Notes: generated by a model not told the origin, from the sequence alone. A stretch of 64,000 nt of DNA from Progne subis subis (GCA_022316685.1 JAKJHU010001681.1:1-64000), one strand, 5' to 3'; numbered from the stretch's first letter, positions 23,194 to 35,190 are shown. A program made the numbers and translations.

Positions 23194-23312
23194 AGCTCCA
23201 TGCAGATCCCATGCCAGGGCTGGTTCCATGGACACCAGCTCAGGCCTGGAGCCAGAGCCCGTTGCCATGGCAACCATTTGCAGTCCCATTCCCAGGGCCA
23301 TGGGATCCCAGA

Positions 23313-23600
23313 AGCACAGAATTGGCTGAGCTGGGAGGGAGCCATCAGGATCCTCGAGTCCAGCTCCTGGCCCTGCACAGGACACCCCAACAATCCCAGC
23401 CTGGGCCTGGCAGCGGTGTCCAAACGCTGCTGGAGCTCGCAGAGCCCTGGAGCTGGGACCCTTCCCTGGGAGCCTGTTCAGTGCCCCAGCAGCCTCTGGG
23501 GGAAAAACCTTTTCCCCAGATCCAACCTAAACCTGCCCCGACTCAGCTCCAGCCCTTCCCTCCAGTGCTGTCCCTGGGCACCAGAGTGAAGAGGTTCCCA
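23313..23600 (-). mobile_element. CR1 LINE fragment
   Basis: Reverse-orientation CR1: 'AGAATTGGCTGAGCTGGGAG', 'ATCCTCGAGTCCAGCTCCTG', 'TTTTCCCCAGATCCAACCTA' and 'CCCTGGGCACCAGAGTGAAG' blocks in order. Confidence 0.75.
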
Positions 23601-24237
23601 CAGCCCCCAGCCAGGGACCCGCTCCCAAGGCTGCTGCCAGGGCAACCAGGGCTGGCACCAGCTGGGATGCTCGGTTTCCACGGGCCGGGGTTTAGGAATG
23701 GGATTCCCCAATTTTGTGCTCCTCTTAAAATCGAGCTGCCGCTCGCTGCCCTCCAGCCTCCCATGGAAAGTACAAAAGATAAAGATCCCGGGCTGGGATA
23801 AGAACAATTTACTGGAAACAGCAACAAGATAAGGAACCAATAGGAACAGAAACAATATTGAAAACAGAAGGGATAAGCCAAACCATATACAGGGAAAACT
23901 ACAACAACACTGACTGGCTCTTCCCAGCCACATATTTCCTCCTGCTGGGAAAGGACACCCTTGTCCTTCGGAAAAGAGAGAGAGTCCCTTTCCTGCCACT
24001 GGCAATGACCTGAGATGGGATCAAATACAATGATGGAACTATGGCCAGACCCTCATGTTCTTCAGTCCCAACTCACATCATTGCCAGGGGCAGAGAGAGG
24101 GACGGGTGTCTTCCCAGCATGGATCATGGGAAATGTGGGTCACCAGAGCTCTGCCCAAAGTGTGTCCTCTGATGGGGGATGAGGTTGGGGAATCACATGA
24201 AGCTCTTCCCACAGTCGGGGCACTTGCAGGGCTTCCT

Positions 24238-25398
24238 TTACCGGTGCCTCCGTTGGTGTTTGCTCAAGGTAGAGCTGTCTGAGAAGCTCTTCCCACACTG
24301 GGGACACTCATATGGCCTCTCTCCAGTGTGGATGCGCCGGTGCCTGATGAGGTGGGAGTTGTGCTTGAAGCCCTTCCTGCAGTCGGGGCAGTGGAAGGGC
24401 CTCTCCTCTCTGTGAATCCGCTGGTGCACGAGGAGATCTGAGCTGGTCCGAAACCTCTTCCCACACTCAGGACACACATAGGGCCTCTCCCCAGTGTGGA
24501 TCATTTTGTGGATATTTAGTTTGGACCTCTGGTTGAAACCCTTCCCACATTCCTCACAGCTGTATGGCCTTTCCTCAGCGTGGATGTTCTGGTGGCGGGT
24601 CAAGTAGGAGCGCTGGCTGAAGCTCTTCCCACACTGCTCACACTCGTAGGGCCATTCCCTGGTGTGGATCCTCTGGTGGCGGATCAGGCTGGAGCTCTGG
24701 CTGAAGCTCATCCCACATTCCCTACACTCATAGGGCTTCTCCCCAGTGTGGATCCTCCGGTGCCTGATGAGGTGGGAGTTGTGCTTGAAGCCCTTCCCGC
24801 AGTCAGAGCACTGGAAGGGCCTCTCCTCTGTGTGAATCTGCTGGTGCTTGAGGAGACTGGAGCTTCTCTGAAACCTCTTCTGACACTCAGGACACTTGTA
24901 AGGTCTCTCCCCGGTTTGGATGATCTGGTGCTGGACAGCGGTGTTGCACTGGCTGAAGCTCTGTCCACCTTCCCAGCACAGGGTGGATCTTTCAGCCTCA
25001 GTGCACCCTGGGATGGGTTTGGAGTCCTTCCTCCTGTCGGATCTCGGTCGCTTTTTCTCCCTTTTGGATTCCTGTACCATGGAGCTGCTCAAAACGGCCT
25101 CTTCCATGAGGTTGTGCTGCAGGCATTTGCCCTCCCTGGTCTCCATCCTCAGCTCCTTGTCTGGGGGAGGAAGGACAAGGACAGGATGGGATTTGCCTCT
25201 GTGACACAAGGAAGGGGAAGGAGATTCCCCCAATGCATCCCTGGCAGGATGGTGTCTGCAGCGGGGTTGTCCTGCAGCCAGAGGCCATGCTCTGCTGGGA
25301 GATGGAGCAGGAGAGAGGGGGAAAGGGGCACTGACTTCCTCCTCACCTGCCTGCCTGTCCTGGGGCATCTTCCTCTTCCTCACAGCCTCCTCCTCCAT
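24238..25398 (-). CDS. C2H2 zinc-finger protein, 8 fingers, two coding exons
   Basis: A probable DNA-binding nuclear protein. The main exon is 24238-25160 (TAA at 24238-24240), preceded by an acceptor CCCCCAG. A short upstream coding exon 25347-25398 starts [10 protein letters not shown] and ends in ...DRQA at a GTGAGG donor; the splice restores '[11 protein letters not shown]'. Eight tandem fingers follow in the C-terminal two thirds, each C-X2-C-X12-H-X3-H with TGE(R/K)P-type linkers, for example '[20 protein letters not shown]'. An earlier finger-like segment is degenerate (first Cys and last His lost). There is no KRAB, SCAN or BTB domain. The layout (short acidic start, DKEL exon, fingers) matches a large avian lineage. 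The intron also happens to be open. ATG at 25398 is preferred over MPQDRQA because the exon's acceptor lies just upstream (about 25433). Related broken copy: 37318-38361. Confidence 0.85.
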   Translation of the reverse strand: MEEEAVRKRKMPQDRQAGEEEVSAPFPLSPAPSPSRAWPLAAGQPRCRHHPARDALGESPSPSLCHRGKSHPVLVLPPPDKELRMETREGKCLQHNLMEEAVLSSSMVQESKREKKRPRSDRRKDSKPIPGCTEAERSTLCWEGGQSFSQCNTAVQHQIIQTGERPYKCPECQKRFQRSSSLLKHQQIHTEERPFQCSDCGKGFKHNSHLIRHRRIHTGEKPYECRECGMSFSQSSSLIRHQRIHTREWPYECEQCGKSFSQRSYLTRHQNIHAEERPYSCEECGKGFNQRSKLNIHKMIHTGERPYVCPECGKRFRTSSDLLVHQRIHREERPFHCPDCRKGFKHNSHLIRHRRIHTGERPYECPQCGKSFSDSSTLSKHQRRHR

Positions 25399-26030
25399 CC
25401 AGCCAAGGTTTGGGAATGAGAAATCCTGCTTTGGACAAAAACAAGGGATGAGTACGTTGAGTTTGAATGTCCTTTTGCTCAAGTCCATCTCTACAAGTCA
25501 CCAGACATCTGGAGTCCCTAACAGCCTATCAAACACCAAGAGCAACCCTGAAAATTCCTTTGTGGAGTTGCCTGTCTCTGGTCTCCCTGCCCTCCCCAGG
25601 CTGCTGAGAAACCCAGGAATCTGTAAAGCTCCCCCCTTTTCCATTTTCCATTTAGGGATGCTGGGGAGGGTTGGGGTCCCAGGGTCCCTTCTCCTTTTAT
25701 TCTCTGCTTTGGGGTGCAGGGGCTCCAAGGAGTGCCCCCTGCCCCTCTCCAAGCTGTTGAAGGTCCTGCAAATTGCAGCGCTCCCCCTCTCTGGGGTCCT
25801 GGGGGAGACAGGGCTCTGCTCCTCCAGGCTGCCTCTGCCAGCAGCCACCACTGGGACCCCCCAGTGTCACCCCACGTGGCATTTTCCACCCAGCTTTGGA
25901 GTTCTTACTTCTACAAACATCCCCAACCCAAAAAAAACCCCAACCCAGGGACCACTCAGGATATCTGAGCCAAGCTCCCTGTCTTGGGCTGGTAAAACAG
26001 GGGTCTGCTATGGAAGGTGGGAGCATCCCT
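25399..26030 (-). other. 5' flank of the zinc-finger gene (UTR/intron)
   Basis: Collinear in reverse with 36658-37317. It contains an acceptor-like 'TTGTCCAAAGCAG' before the first coding exon. No other coding sequence is evident. Confidence 0.55.
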
Positions 26031-26715
26031 TGAAATGGAAAATACAAACCCCCTCTCTTTGAATTATAATTTTGAAATTAACGGGCTCTCAAGCAAAGAT
26101 ATGGCAATAGGAATATCAGTTCTTCAGTAGGAAAATTAAACTAAAAATGCAGTAGTAAAAAAAACCACCACCAAAAATGCCCAAAATATAAGACTCAGAA
26201 TCCAACCTGACACCTGGGTAGTCAGGGTGTTGCTGGCAGTGCAATCAAATTGTGGCAGCAGTCCTCCTGGAGTGACAGATGTGGTTTTGTTGGAGCAATG
26301 ATCTTGTAGAAGGGTGCAGTTTTCTTCTGAAGGTCCAGTGGTGGTGCAGATGGGTCTGGTCTTCCTCTGGGAATCCAGTGGAAACTTGACTGCTCCTGGT
26401 GCTATAAATCTCAGATTATATCCAGGTAGGAATGCTTGGCTCCTCCCTCTGGGTGGAGCATCTCACAATGGGATGATGTAATTTTATCAGTCATGCAGTG
26501 AGACTCAATGGCCCATTACCAGACGATATCTCCCTGGAGGGAGGATGGGTCATGGAAGAGATCAAGAACACTGTCCCATTTGGTTTTAACACAGCTGGGC
26601 CATTAAGAGAAGATCCCCCTCAGAGATATGAGGAATGAATGGGTCATGGAAGAGATAAACAACCTGCCCTCCTGGTGTTAACAGATGGTAATGGAATACA
26701 TTTTTTCAGTTACAT
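26031..26715 (-). mobile_element. ERV-L LTR upstream of the zinc-finger gene
   Basis: A solo LTR in the same orientation as the gene. On the minus strand it ends '...TTTTCCATTTCA' at 26031. It is a near-copy of 35985-36657. It contains a TATA-like 'GGATATAATCTGAGATT' and a CA-rich R region, so it could supply a promoter. The left end is estimated. Confidence 0.8.
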
Positions 26716-27635
26716 CTTGCATTGCAAGACAGGGCTCCAGGCTCCTTGCCCAGACTCTCTCCAGAACACACCCAGGCCAATGCTCAGCAGAGAAAAGCCC
26801 CGTGAGCAGCCCCAGGGTGGCCGTGGGCAGGCTGGGGGCAAACAGCATGGCTGGGGCTCTGCCAGATCCCTGGGGGAGAAGGGAAGGAGCAGCAGAGCAG
26901 GGGCTGATCCATCCCCACTGTGCCGGACACCCCAGGGCAGCGTCCCAGAGCATCCTCATGCACCTGCCAACAACATCCCCCCTCTGCAGCCCTGGCCTCT
27001 CCCCCAGCTCACACAGGTGCCGCATCCTTGCAGGCACAGACACGGCAGCACTGGCTCAGGAGCCTCTGTGTGCACTGCCCAGAGCAGGCGTGAGCACCCC
27101 CATGGTGTTGGTGTGGGGAGATGAACCTGAGGGAGCACAAATGCCATCATCAGCCCCTGGGGCCAGGAAGGGCTGGGGGCCAGCAGGGAAAGCACTCAGG
27201 TTTGTGGTGGCCTCTGAAGTCAGCCAGAAAGTTTGTTCCCTTGAGCTGTGAGTTTCCTGTGCCCCTGCAGATGTTGTTGCTCAGAGCCAGGGCTGCCTGG
27301 CAGCCACCCCCAAACTGCCCTCAGCATTTCCTTTGCTTCACCTTGGCTTTCTTTCCTCTTCCTGGTGCAAATTTCTTTCTATTGCCCAGCCCTGTTCCCT
27401 TCCCATCCCATTCCTGGTTGCCCTTTCCTCTCTGGCCCCACTTCCCATTTCAGCTCCTGAGTTCCCAGCACCATGGGAACGTCCCTTGTGGAGCAGGATC
27501 ATCCTCCAAGTGCTTCAGGAATTGTCTGTAGGCTCCTGCAGTGCCTCGTGCTGCTCCCTTGCCAGAGGCACCACAGGCCAGGGGGGCACATCTGGGCTGC
27601 TGTGTCTGACTGTGGGGCTCCCTGTTGTGGGCAAG
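26716..27635. other. GC-rich stretch, no gene recognised
   Basis: The first ~50 bp continue the duplicated unit (match to 35940-35985 in reverse). The remainder interrupts the unit and has only overlapping GC-rich open frames without domains. Confidence 0.5.
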
Positions 27636-27771
27636 GAGGAGGAGCTGCAGAGGCTCTGCAAGACTGACAGGATGGGCTTTAGGGCTGTGAGGAGAAGTTG
27701 AGGCAGATGGGCTGCTGGACCTTCTGAAGAGGAGGCCCAGGGCTCATTCTGCAACTGCTGCACTGTGTTTC

Positions 27772-28180
27772 AGAGAATCACAGAATCAGCAAGACTGGGG
27801 AAGGCAATCAGCAAGTCCAACCTCTGCCCTGACACTGCCTTGTCTTGCCTGAGCCTCCTCTTCTCCAGGATGAACAACCCCAGCTCCCTCAGCCACTCCT
27901 CACAGGACTTGTGTTCCAGACCCCTCACCAGCCTTGTTTTCCTTCTCTGGACACGATCCAGCCCCTCCATGTCCTTCCTCAGATGGGGGGCCCAGAACTG
28001 GGCTCAGCACTTGAGGTGCTGCCCAACCACTGCCAAGCACAGAGGAAGAATCACTGCCCTGGTGCTGCTGGTCACACTGTCCTGATCCAGGCCAGGAGCC
28101 ATTGGCCTTCTTGGCCACCTGGGCACACTGCTGGCTCATGTCCAGCCTGCTGTCCATCAGTCCCCCCCGGTTGCTTTCTG
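27772..28180 (-). mobile_element. CR1 LINE 3' end
   Basis: It starts with 'AGAATCACAGAATCAGCAAG' and continues through 'CTTCTCCAGGATGAACAACC', 'TCTGGACACGATCCAGCCCC' and 'CATTGGCCTTCTTGGCCACC', the CR1 order in reverse. Confidence 0.85.
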
Positions 28181-28214
28181 CCTGGTTGCTGTCCAGCCAC
28201 TCTGTCCCCAGATT

Positions 28215-28335
28215 GTCGTTTGTTTATCCTGGAGAAAAGGAGTCTCAAGGGAGTCAAGGCAGTGTCAGGGTGCAGGACGGACTTGATGATGTCCAAGGTC
28301 TTTTCCAACCTTGATGATTCTGTGATTCTCTGAAA
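28215..28335 (+). mobile_element. CR1 LINE 3' end, inverted neighbour
   Basis: Ends '...GATGATTCTGTGATTCTCTG' on the plus strand. It is the duplicate, in opposite orientation, of the start of 27772-28180 and equals 35395-35505. Confidence 0.85.
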
Positions 28336-28480
28336 CCACCCTTGCAGCAGTTGCAGGATGAGCCCTGGGCCTCCTCTTCAGAAGGTGCAGCTGCCCAGGT
28401 CCCTCAACTTCTCCTCACAGCCTCAAAGCCCATCCTGTCAGTCCTGCAGAGCCTCTGCAGGACAGGGGAAGCACTGGGCA

Positions 28481-29058
28481 ACTGAATAGCAGAATCGATA
28501 TCATTTTAGCAGAAGTAGTTTATTTAATATTTATATATATATGTATAAAATTGTATTTTTATTATATATTTTGTTTGTGTTAAACTCCAGTTATGAATTC
28601 GAGCACTACTGTCCACACGTACAGGTGTCTCTCAATTGGATGAGCCACTTGTTCACGGGGCAGGCACACATCCTTCAGGTCAGCTCATTGGTCAAGCGTC
28701 CATCATCATGTTGTGTGTCCTCTAAGTTTTGTGTTGGTTGTAAACAGTTTCTCAGGCTCTTGGTTCTTATTTGTAGTCCTGTTGTTATCTCAGTAGCCTT
28801 GAGGAATTCCTGAGAGCTCCTGGGCAAGGAGCCTCAAGCCCTGTCTTGAAAGGCAAGATTTAACAAAAAAAATGTATTCTATTACCATCTGTAATGGTAA
28901 TATTTGAGGCAGGTTGTTTATCTCTTCCATGACCTATCCCTCATATCTCTGAGGGGGATCTTCTCTTCATGGGCCAGCTGTTAAAACCAAATGGGGCAGT
29001 GTTCTTGATCTCTTCCACGACCTGTCCTCCTTCCAAGGGAGATATCTTCTGTTAATGG
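28481..29058 (+). repeat. Duplicated spacer and 5' part of an ERV-L LTR
   Basis: 28481-28860 matches 35640-35970. From about 28870 the sequence is the first ~190 bp of the LTR seen at 35985-36657. It stops abruptly at about 29058, inside the LTR. Confidence 0.75.
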
Positions 29059-29318
29059 GCCATTGCCACTTTGGGAGGGGCTCTGGTGACCCAGGTTCCT
29101 GTGACCCATGCTGAGAAGTCACCTGTCCCTTTCTCTGCCCCTGGCAATGATGTGAGGTGGGACTGAAGAACATGAGGGTCTGGCCGTGGTCCCATCATTG
29201 TATTTGAGCCCATCTCAGGTCATTTCTGGATGGGCTCTGCCCCAACCCACAGAGTGTGACCTCAGCCCTGACTCTGTCTCAGCCCCTGTGCCTGAGCCCT
29301 GCAAAGCCTAAAGGTCAC
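29059..29318 (+). repeat. Zinc-finger 3' flank joined to a truncated LTR
   Basis: Matches the reverse complement of 24000-24160 ('CTCTGGTGACCCA', 'GGCAATGATGTGA', 'AAGAACATGAGGGTCTGGCC') and then 21780-21865. The zinc-finger coding region that should lie between LTR and flank is absent, so this copy suffered an internal deletion of roughly 2 kb. Confidence 0.7.
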
Positions 29319-30792
29319 TGTCATGGGTTAGCACAGTTTGGTTTTTAGTTAGGAAGGAATGTGAAGTGTTACCCTGTCAGGACCCTGGAAATAGTTATAG
29401 AAAGGACAAGGAGCTATCAGAAGCTGGTTTGAGATATTGGCATCTGCTTTGGCCACTGAGAATGTTGAATGCGACTTTGGGCAGTACCCATATAAATCCT
29501 GGGTTTGTTCAGGTCAGGCCCTTTTCCTCCTGCTCAGCTGAACAGGTAACATCGAGTGGGTCCTACTGCTCCCCACACCCCACCTCCCCCTTCGGGGGGA
29601 AGCTCGCCTGAGGCCCAGCCGGATTCCATCGGCTCCCAAGGGGAGGAGAGGTTGCAGCTTAACATCAACCACTTTGAAAAAACCTCCCCAGAGACCCCAG
29701 AGCAGGGAGGGATCTCCCCTGATAACAACTATGGGCCCGGTTTGGCCGAGGCTGTCCCGATTGTCACCGAGGGGTGGGCAGAGCTCTCCTCCCGCTCCCC
29801 TCCTCCGGTGTCTTCCAGACGGAGAAGAAAGAGTGGAGGGAGGAAACCAGGCTGATCTGAAATGGAGAGACTGCTGCCTGGAGCAGAAATCACATGGCCA
29901 CTGCAGGCCTGGGCAGAGTTAACCCTGTCCTGGCAACATGGAGCTTCCAAGGCCTGACCCTTCCCTGAGAGAGAAAAGAAAGAGACAGAGGGGATGTAGG
30001 AAAGACGCCGCGTGAAGTCAGTGGAGCAGGAGTGAAAGAACTGATAAAGATTATTAGAAGAGGGATTGAGGATGTGGACATTTTTAACCAAACTTTTCTG
30101 CTGTAAACTATGGAGAAATGGACTGTTTCTTGTAACATCTTAATGTTGTTTGGAGGAATGCTAGTCCTAGTCAAAGTTGGGGATTGATATGATTGAGATT
30201 TAAGTGGGAATCTTAAAGCCCCTTACTCCTGGCATAAAAGGAGGTCTCTATTTCTTTTGAGATAGAAATGATTTTAGAGCTAGAAGAGAATCCTTGTTTT
30301 ATACTAGAAGAAGCTTTCTAAAACAGTACCCCAAATACACTGAGAGGCCTATGAGTAGCCAGGGGAAAGGCTGCGAATGGGTGGAACAGCACAATCTGCA
30401 AAAACTCCAAGCAGTTGCAGATTTGTGACATTGAGAGCCCCAGGACTGTTTTTGTCTTGTGGCGAATGTGTCCATAAGACTCTAGAGAGACTCCTCTCCC
30501 AAAGTGATGAAAGATTATGTTTAAGTAGTGAAACTGATTGAAAATCACAGCTTGTGTCTCTCTATATTGTTTGTAAGAAAGTTAACAGTTTGTAAGGGAA
30601 GGGAAGAGTGTTTTGAAGTTCATTTTGGTTTTTTGGGTTTTTTCCATCTTTTCTTTTCTTATCTTTTCTATTCTTTTAGTGTGTGTTAAAAAAACTTTGT
30701 TTTGTAAGCTTCAGCCTGCTTTGTTTCCCCTGATCCTCTCCCAGAAAAAGAGAGTAAATACTACTCCACTAAATTTAGCAAACAAAACTTCA
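29319..30792 (+). mobile_element. Long (~1.47 kb) LTR-like element
   Basis: TG at 29319 (TGTCATGGGTTAGC) and CA at 30792 (AACAAAACTTCA). The left edge is supported because the copy at 21780 continues uninterrupted past the same point. It has an upstream GC-rich part with a 99-codon open frame (29556-29855, Pro/Ser-rich, no domain seen) and a T-rich 3' end before 'TTGTAAGCTTCAGCCTGCTT'. No gag, pol or env. No matching target-site duplication, so the right boundary or later rearrangement is uncertain. Confidence 0.55.
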
Positions 30793-31690
30793 TGAATATG
30801 TAGTCACTATATTAATTAGTGTTTCTGCCCAGTTTTAATGAAACCATTACAACTTCCTATGGAAAAGAAATGTCCTTCTTGTCCAGGTGCCCATGGCCAC
30901 AACTGGGATTCCACCTCCAGCATTGCCTGTTGTGACAGACTGGAGGAGATTGTTGGCTGGAAACATTTTGTGTGTGGGGGAGGAAGGGGCAGGTCCAGCC
31001 TTGCCCTGCCCTGAAACCCCAGCACTGCCCTGCCCTGTAACCCCAATCCCCCAGAGCCTCTATCCCAGCCCAGCAGTGTCTGCCAATCCCTGGCACACCA
31101 AAGGCAATGCTCCACAGCCACCTCTGCAGCCCCCAGCCCAGCTCCTGAGAGACCAAGTGACCCAAAGTCCCTCCTGGGGGAAGGGCCCAGGAAGACATGG
31201 GGTATTTATGGTTGATCACAAGGCAAGTACACATCTTGACCCCAGCTCTTCTTGGAATTTCTGTCTGAACACTGCTGGAATCCAGGAGGTGGTAGCTGTG
31301 TGTGTGCTTCTCTAAATCTTTTTTGATCTTTCTCTCTTTCTGTGTCTTATTATTATTCCCTCTTCTTAGAAATTCTGATTAACTTAAAATTGAACAGGCT
31401 TACAGTTTGTGAAGTTGAATAGGTCAAGTAATGCTTTGAGAAGTGTTTTTTGCTGACTTGAATGTTATATTAAACCTTTTGCCAAAGTTTATCTGATTTT
31501 CTAATGTTGCCAGTAAAGTCTGTTTTATTGTTTTGAGCTCTTGAGAATCTCTTGTTGCTATTTCTCCAGTGCATTCAACTCAGAGTACACAAATAATTGT
31601 AATTCCTTTTAAATGTCTAAGTGAGAGAGTTATTTGGAGGATGGAGGTCAGGGCTTGTCTGTCCTGCTTGGCACAGCCCAGGCAGGGCTT
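30793..31690. other. Non-coding stretch
   Basis: Mixed composition. I see no gene or repeat family that I can name. Confidence 0.4.
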
Positions 31691-31699
31691 TCACAGCCA

Positions 31700-32270
31700 C
31701 ATTGCACACTCCATTTCCCACCTGCACCCGCTGGTGCCTCTGAGTTCTGCTTGCCCAGCCCCAGGGACGCTCTCCTTGTCTGCCCATTCCCCCACGGTCT
31801 CTGGGCAGGGATGGCCTCAGTGGGGGCTGCTGACATCCTCAGACACTTGGAGGCTGCTGCTGGATTTGACTTCTCCAGAGGCTTGTTCAGCTTCCAGCTG
31901 TTCATTTCAGGAATTCGGTGCCCCAGGGCTCATTAACATTCAGAACACCTTAAAAGGCCAAGCCTCTGGGTATAATTTAAGTTTCAAATCTTTTGTGGTT
32001 AATTCGACAGATTTCAGAAGTGTATTCAAAGTGAATATATTATGTTTAGAAAAGACAGTGAGAAGAGATGTTTAGATCCTCTTTAGGTTTTGTTTTATCC
32101 TGTTAATACCTTGATATGTGCAATCTCAAACTGACACTGAATTTAACTATCTCCTCATGGAATTTGTATAGATATGACAATCCATACCCTTTATGTCTGA
32201 CAATTAACCAGATTCTGTCCCTACCCCCACCCCACCATTTCCCCCATCCAAGCCATGGGACTCAGAGCAG
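31700..32270 (+). repeat. Direct duplication, copy 1 (partner 34690-35190)
   Basis: Diverged match with shared blocks 'TTTTGTGGTTAATT', 'TTTCAGAAGTGTATTCAAAG' and 'CACCATTTCCC.CATCCAA' in the same order and spacing. No gene is evident. Confidence 0.65.
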
Positions 32271-34689
32271 CCTTGTGCAAATCTGAGCTCCCTCCACCCC
32301 AGGCTGGACCTGCAGGTTTCAGCTCCTGGGCTCCAACTCCCACCTGCTTTCCTTGGAGAAGGAGCTGCCCAGGACACAGAGGGATGTTCATTTATTGTCA
32401 GGCAACAAACCCAAAGGAAGGCACAGCTCCATCAAATGCAAAAGTCATTCTCCCTGGCTCTGCCCTGCACCTGATCCCCACAGCCTGTCCTGTTTCCTTC
32501 ATCCCTCCACTGCCAGGGACTTTCTGGGACAAGGGAGCTCTGCTCTGGCTGTGGAGGGAGATCCAAGTGAAGCCACTGGAGCTGGAAGCACAACTCCTCA
32601 GGTTTGTGTCCTTGGAGGGACCAGGAACTGGTGAGACTTGGAGGCACAGAAAGATTTCTCTTCATGACCAACATAAAAAATGGGAACATGATAAAATTTA
32701 TGAATCAACAAACCACTTCCCCAGCTCCTTGTGACATCCCAGCAACATCTGACATGTCCACAACCTACAAGAGATTTCCATACAGGAAGAATTTTAACCA
32801 AGACATAAGAAGAGGTGATATATAAAATAAAATACAACTAAGATGCTGACTAAGGTGTTATTTAAACATCTGAAAAATTGGACAACTCTGGGAACCTCAA
32901 AGCATGAAGCCAGTCAAGAGAGATGCATTGAAATGACCAGAGAAGAGCTGCAGGAGGAAATCTGGGAGCAACAGGAAGAACATGGGTACAGCTGCTCTAC
33001 ATGAAGAAATGCCCTTAGACATGGCCATTTAAACAGGAGACCTGGGAAACACCTGAAGGAAGAGGGCCGTGAATTGTTAGACTGAATGTTGGTGTCCAAG
33101 GTAGAGGGGAAGATCAGTATTTCTTCTCCTGCCATCAGCAGGAGAATCCAGTAGATCCAGGAAATTCCTGTTCCTGGTGGTAAAGTTTGGCCACTTCTTA
33201 AAAGTACTTAAGTGACCCAGTTAACAGAGATTTGCTTGTATAATATGAAACTAACAGGTATTTAAACCTGTGCCCCATTCCAGGCAGACATCAGTTGTGT
33301 GCCCATGCACAGGCAGTGCCTCTCGTGCACTGAGGTGCCGAGCTGGGATTGGCATCTCTCAGAGAGGAGCTGAGGGAGAGCAGAGCACCGTGCAAGTTGC
33401 AGGTCCATGACAGCCCCAGAGGGCTCCTGTCCCAAAACCATCTGCTCTGCTCAAGGCTGGAACAGGGACCAGCATTGTGCCAGGATTGTCAGAGAACTGA
33501 GGTGTGTGCTGGAATTCAATCCCCTCCCCATCCCACAGCAGCCCTGCATTTCCCTCCTCCAGCCTTGGTCTCCAGCACAGCCATGGAGGCTCTTTGGGCT
33601 CTGCACTTTCCCTGCAGCCACCAAGGGCAGCTGAGCTCTGCCTTTGGCACAGTCAGCCCTGCCCAGCCCAGGCAATGCCCAGCAATTCCTTGTGTGTGCC
33701 TGGCCCTGCTGTCAGCCCCGGCAGCGGCTGCGTGGCCCCTTTGTGCCGCGCTGGCCCAGCCATGGTGCCACAGCCCCTGTGCAGGCGCAGGGCAGGACAG
33801 GAGCATTGCGGGTGGGAACGGCCCCTGTGCCGTGGTGCCCACGGCAGCCTTGGGGCTCTGTGCCCCATGGCCTCCCTGCTGGGCAGCCTCTGCCAGCTCC
33901 TGCACAGCCCGTGGCACCTGTGGGGCTGCACAGACAGCCCTGCCCCGGGCTCTGCCGGGCTCTGGGCCAGCAGAGAGGCTGGGCAGGGCTGGCCATGGCC
34001 GGGAACAGGCCCTGAGCCCCGCAGGAGGATGGAGCTGGGCCACAGCCAAACTGCCCCGCAAACCTGGGCTGAGCAGCCAGGGCTGGCAATGGCTGGGGAC
34101 AGAGGCTGGCACTGACAAATGTCCAGGGCCGTGTTCCTGCTCTGTCCATGCCACCAAGGGCACAGAGCAGCCTCCTCTCTGGGCCACTTGCCTGTTTTCA
34201 ATGCCTTCCCCAGGCGCTGGCCCTGCCCCACAAGGCCTGGGCTGAGTCCTGCCCCTGCACGCTCACACAGGCTGAGATGGACACTGATGGTTTCTGTGGC
34301 AGGCTCTCTCAGCCCAGCCCAGCTGCCTCCAAGCTCTGCCAGCTGCCCTGAGCTCTCGGCAGCACCAAGGGCCTCTCCCCAGCACAGCCCAGCCGCTCTG
34401 GCCCCACAGCTCTGCTCAGGGGCAGGCTGCTCTGGGCAGGGGCCCCACGGCCTCAGCCCCTCGCAAGGGCACAGCAGCAGCTGCAGCTCAGACAGGACTC
34501 AGCCCCAGCCATGGGGAAGGTGCTGGGCCAAGGGAAAAGGAGGCTCCCTGTGTGCCCTGCTCCCCTGTCCCTGAGGTGCTGAGAGCTCTGCAGCCCCTGC
34601 TGCCATCCCATCTGCCCAGGCCAGCACAACAGCCCCGGCCTTGGGGCCCTCAAGAGCTGCTCCTGCTCTAGACCGAGGGCCCATCCCAA
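32271..34689. other. GC-rich stretch without a recognised gene
   Basis: From about 33500 very rich in CAG/CTG/CCC words, with overlapping open frames of up to ~300 codons on both strands. None shows a domain, conserved motif or splice context. Confidence 0.45.
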
Positions 34690-35190
34690 AGCTGGGGCAG
34701 CCAGAAAGCTGTGCCCATTTCTGTTCATTCCTGTTCTGATGAGGATGGATCCTCAGACATTGGGAGATTGCTGATGAATTTTACTACTCCAGAGCCCTCT
34801 TCTTTCTTGAGCCCTTCAGTTCAGGAATTCAGTGAGAAAAACACAGAAAAAATTGTTCAAAACATACAAACAAGAAAAGTCCCTGGGAATAATATAAGTT
34901 TTCAATTTTTTTGTGGTTAATTAGAAAATTTCAGAAGTGTATTCAAAGGGAATACACGATATAGAAAACAATGCAGAGAGAAGGGTTTTCCTGTTTCATT
35001 TTCCTGTTTATAGGTTGATATCAGCAATGCCCAATTGATATGGACTCCCAGCACCCTCTACTTGCAGTCTGAAGCAATATGAGAATCAATACCCTTCATG
35101 GCTGACAATCAGTCAGACTTTGTTCCCATCCACTCCCCACCATTTCCCTCATCCAACCCCTGGCACTCCTGTGGATCAGGAATTGTGTGG
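34690..35190 (+). repeat. Direct duplication, copy 2
   Basis: Partner of 31700-32270. It runs straight into the CR1 at 35195. Confidence 0.65.

Larger units (their letters stand above)
27636..28480. repeat. Inverted repeat (arms ~245 bp, spacer ~340 bp)
   Basis: 27636-27880 is the reverse complement of about 28222-28480 (blocks 'CAGGATGGGCTTTAGGGCTG' and 'CTGAAGAGGAGGCCCAGGGC' on the left; their complements on the right). A third copy of the right arm lies at 35395-35640. It marks the head-to-head junction of two copies of the duplicated unit. Confidence 0.8.

Noticed and set aside
24580..25419. 279-codon plus-strand frame opposite the zinc-finger gene
   Set aside because: It is the antisense shadow of the repeated finger codons. 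The same shadow appears opposite the second copy (37783-38418).
33349..34245. 298-codon plus-strand open frame
   Set aside because: A CAG/CTG-rich stretch with several competing frames on both strands and low-complexity Ala/Cys/Pro content. No recognisable motif.
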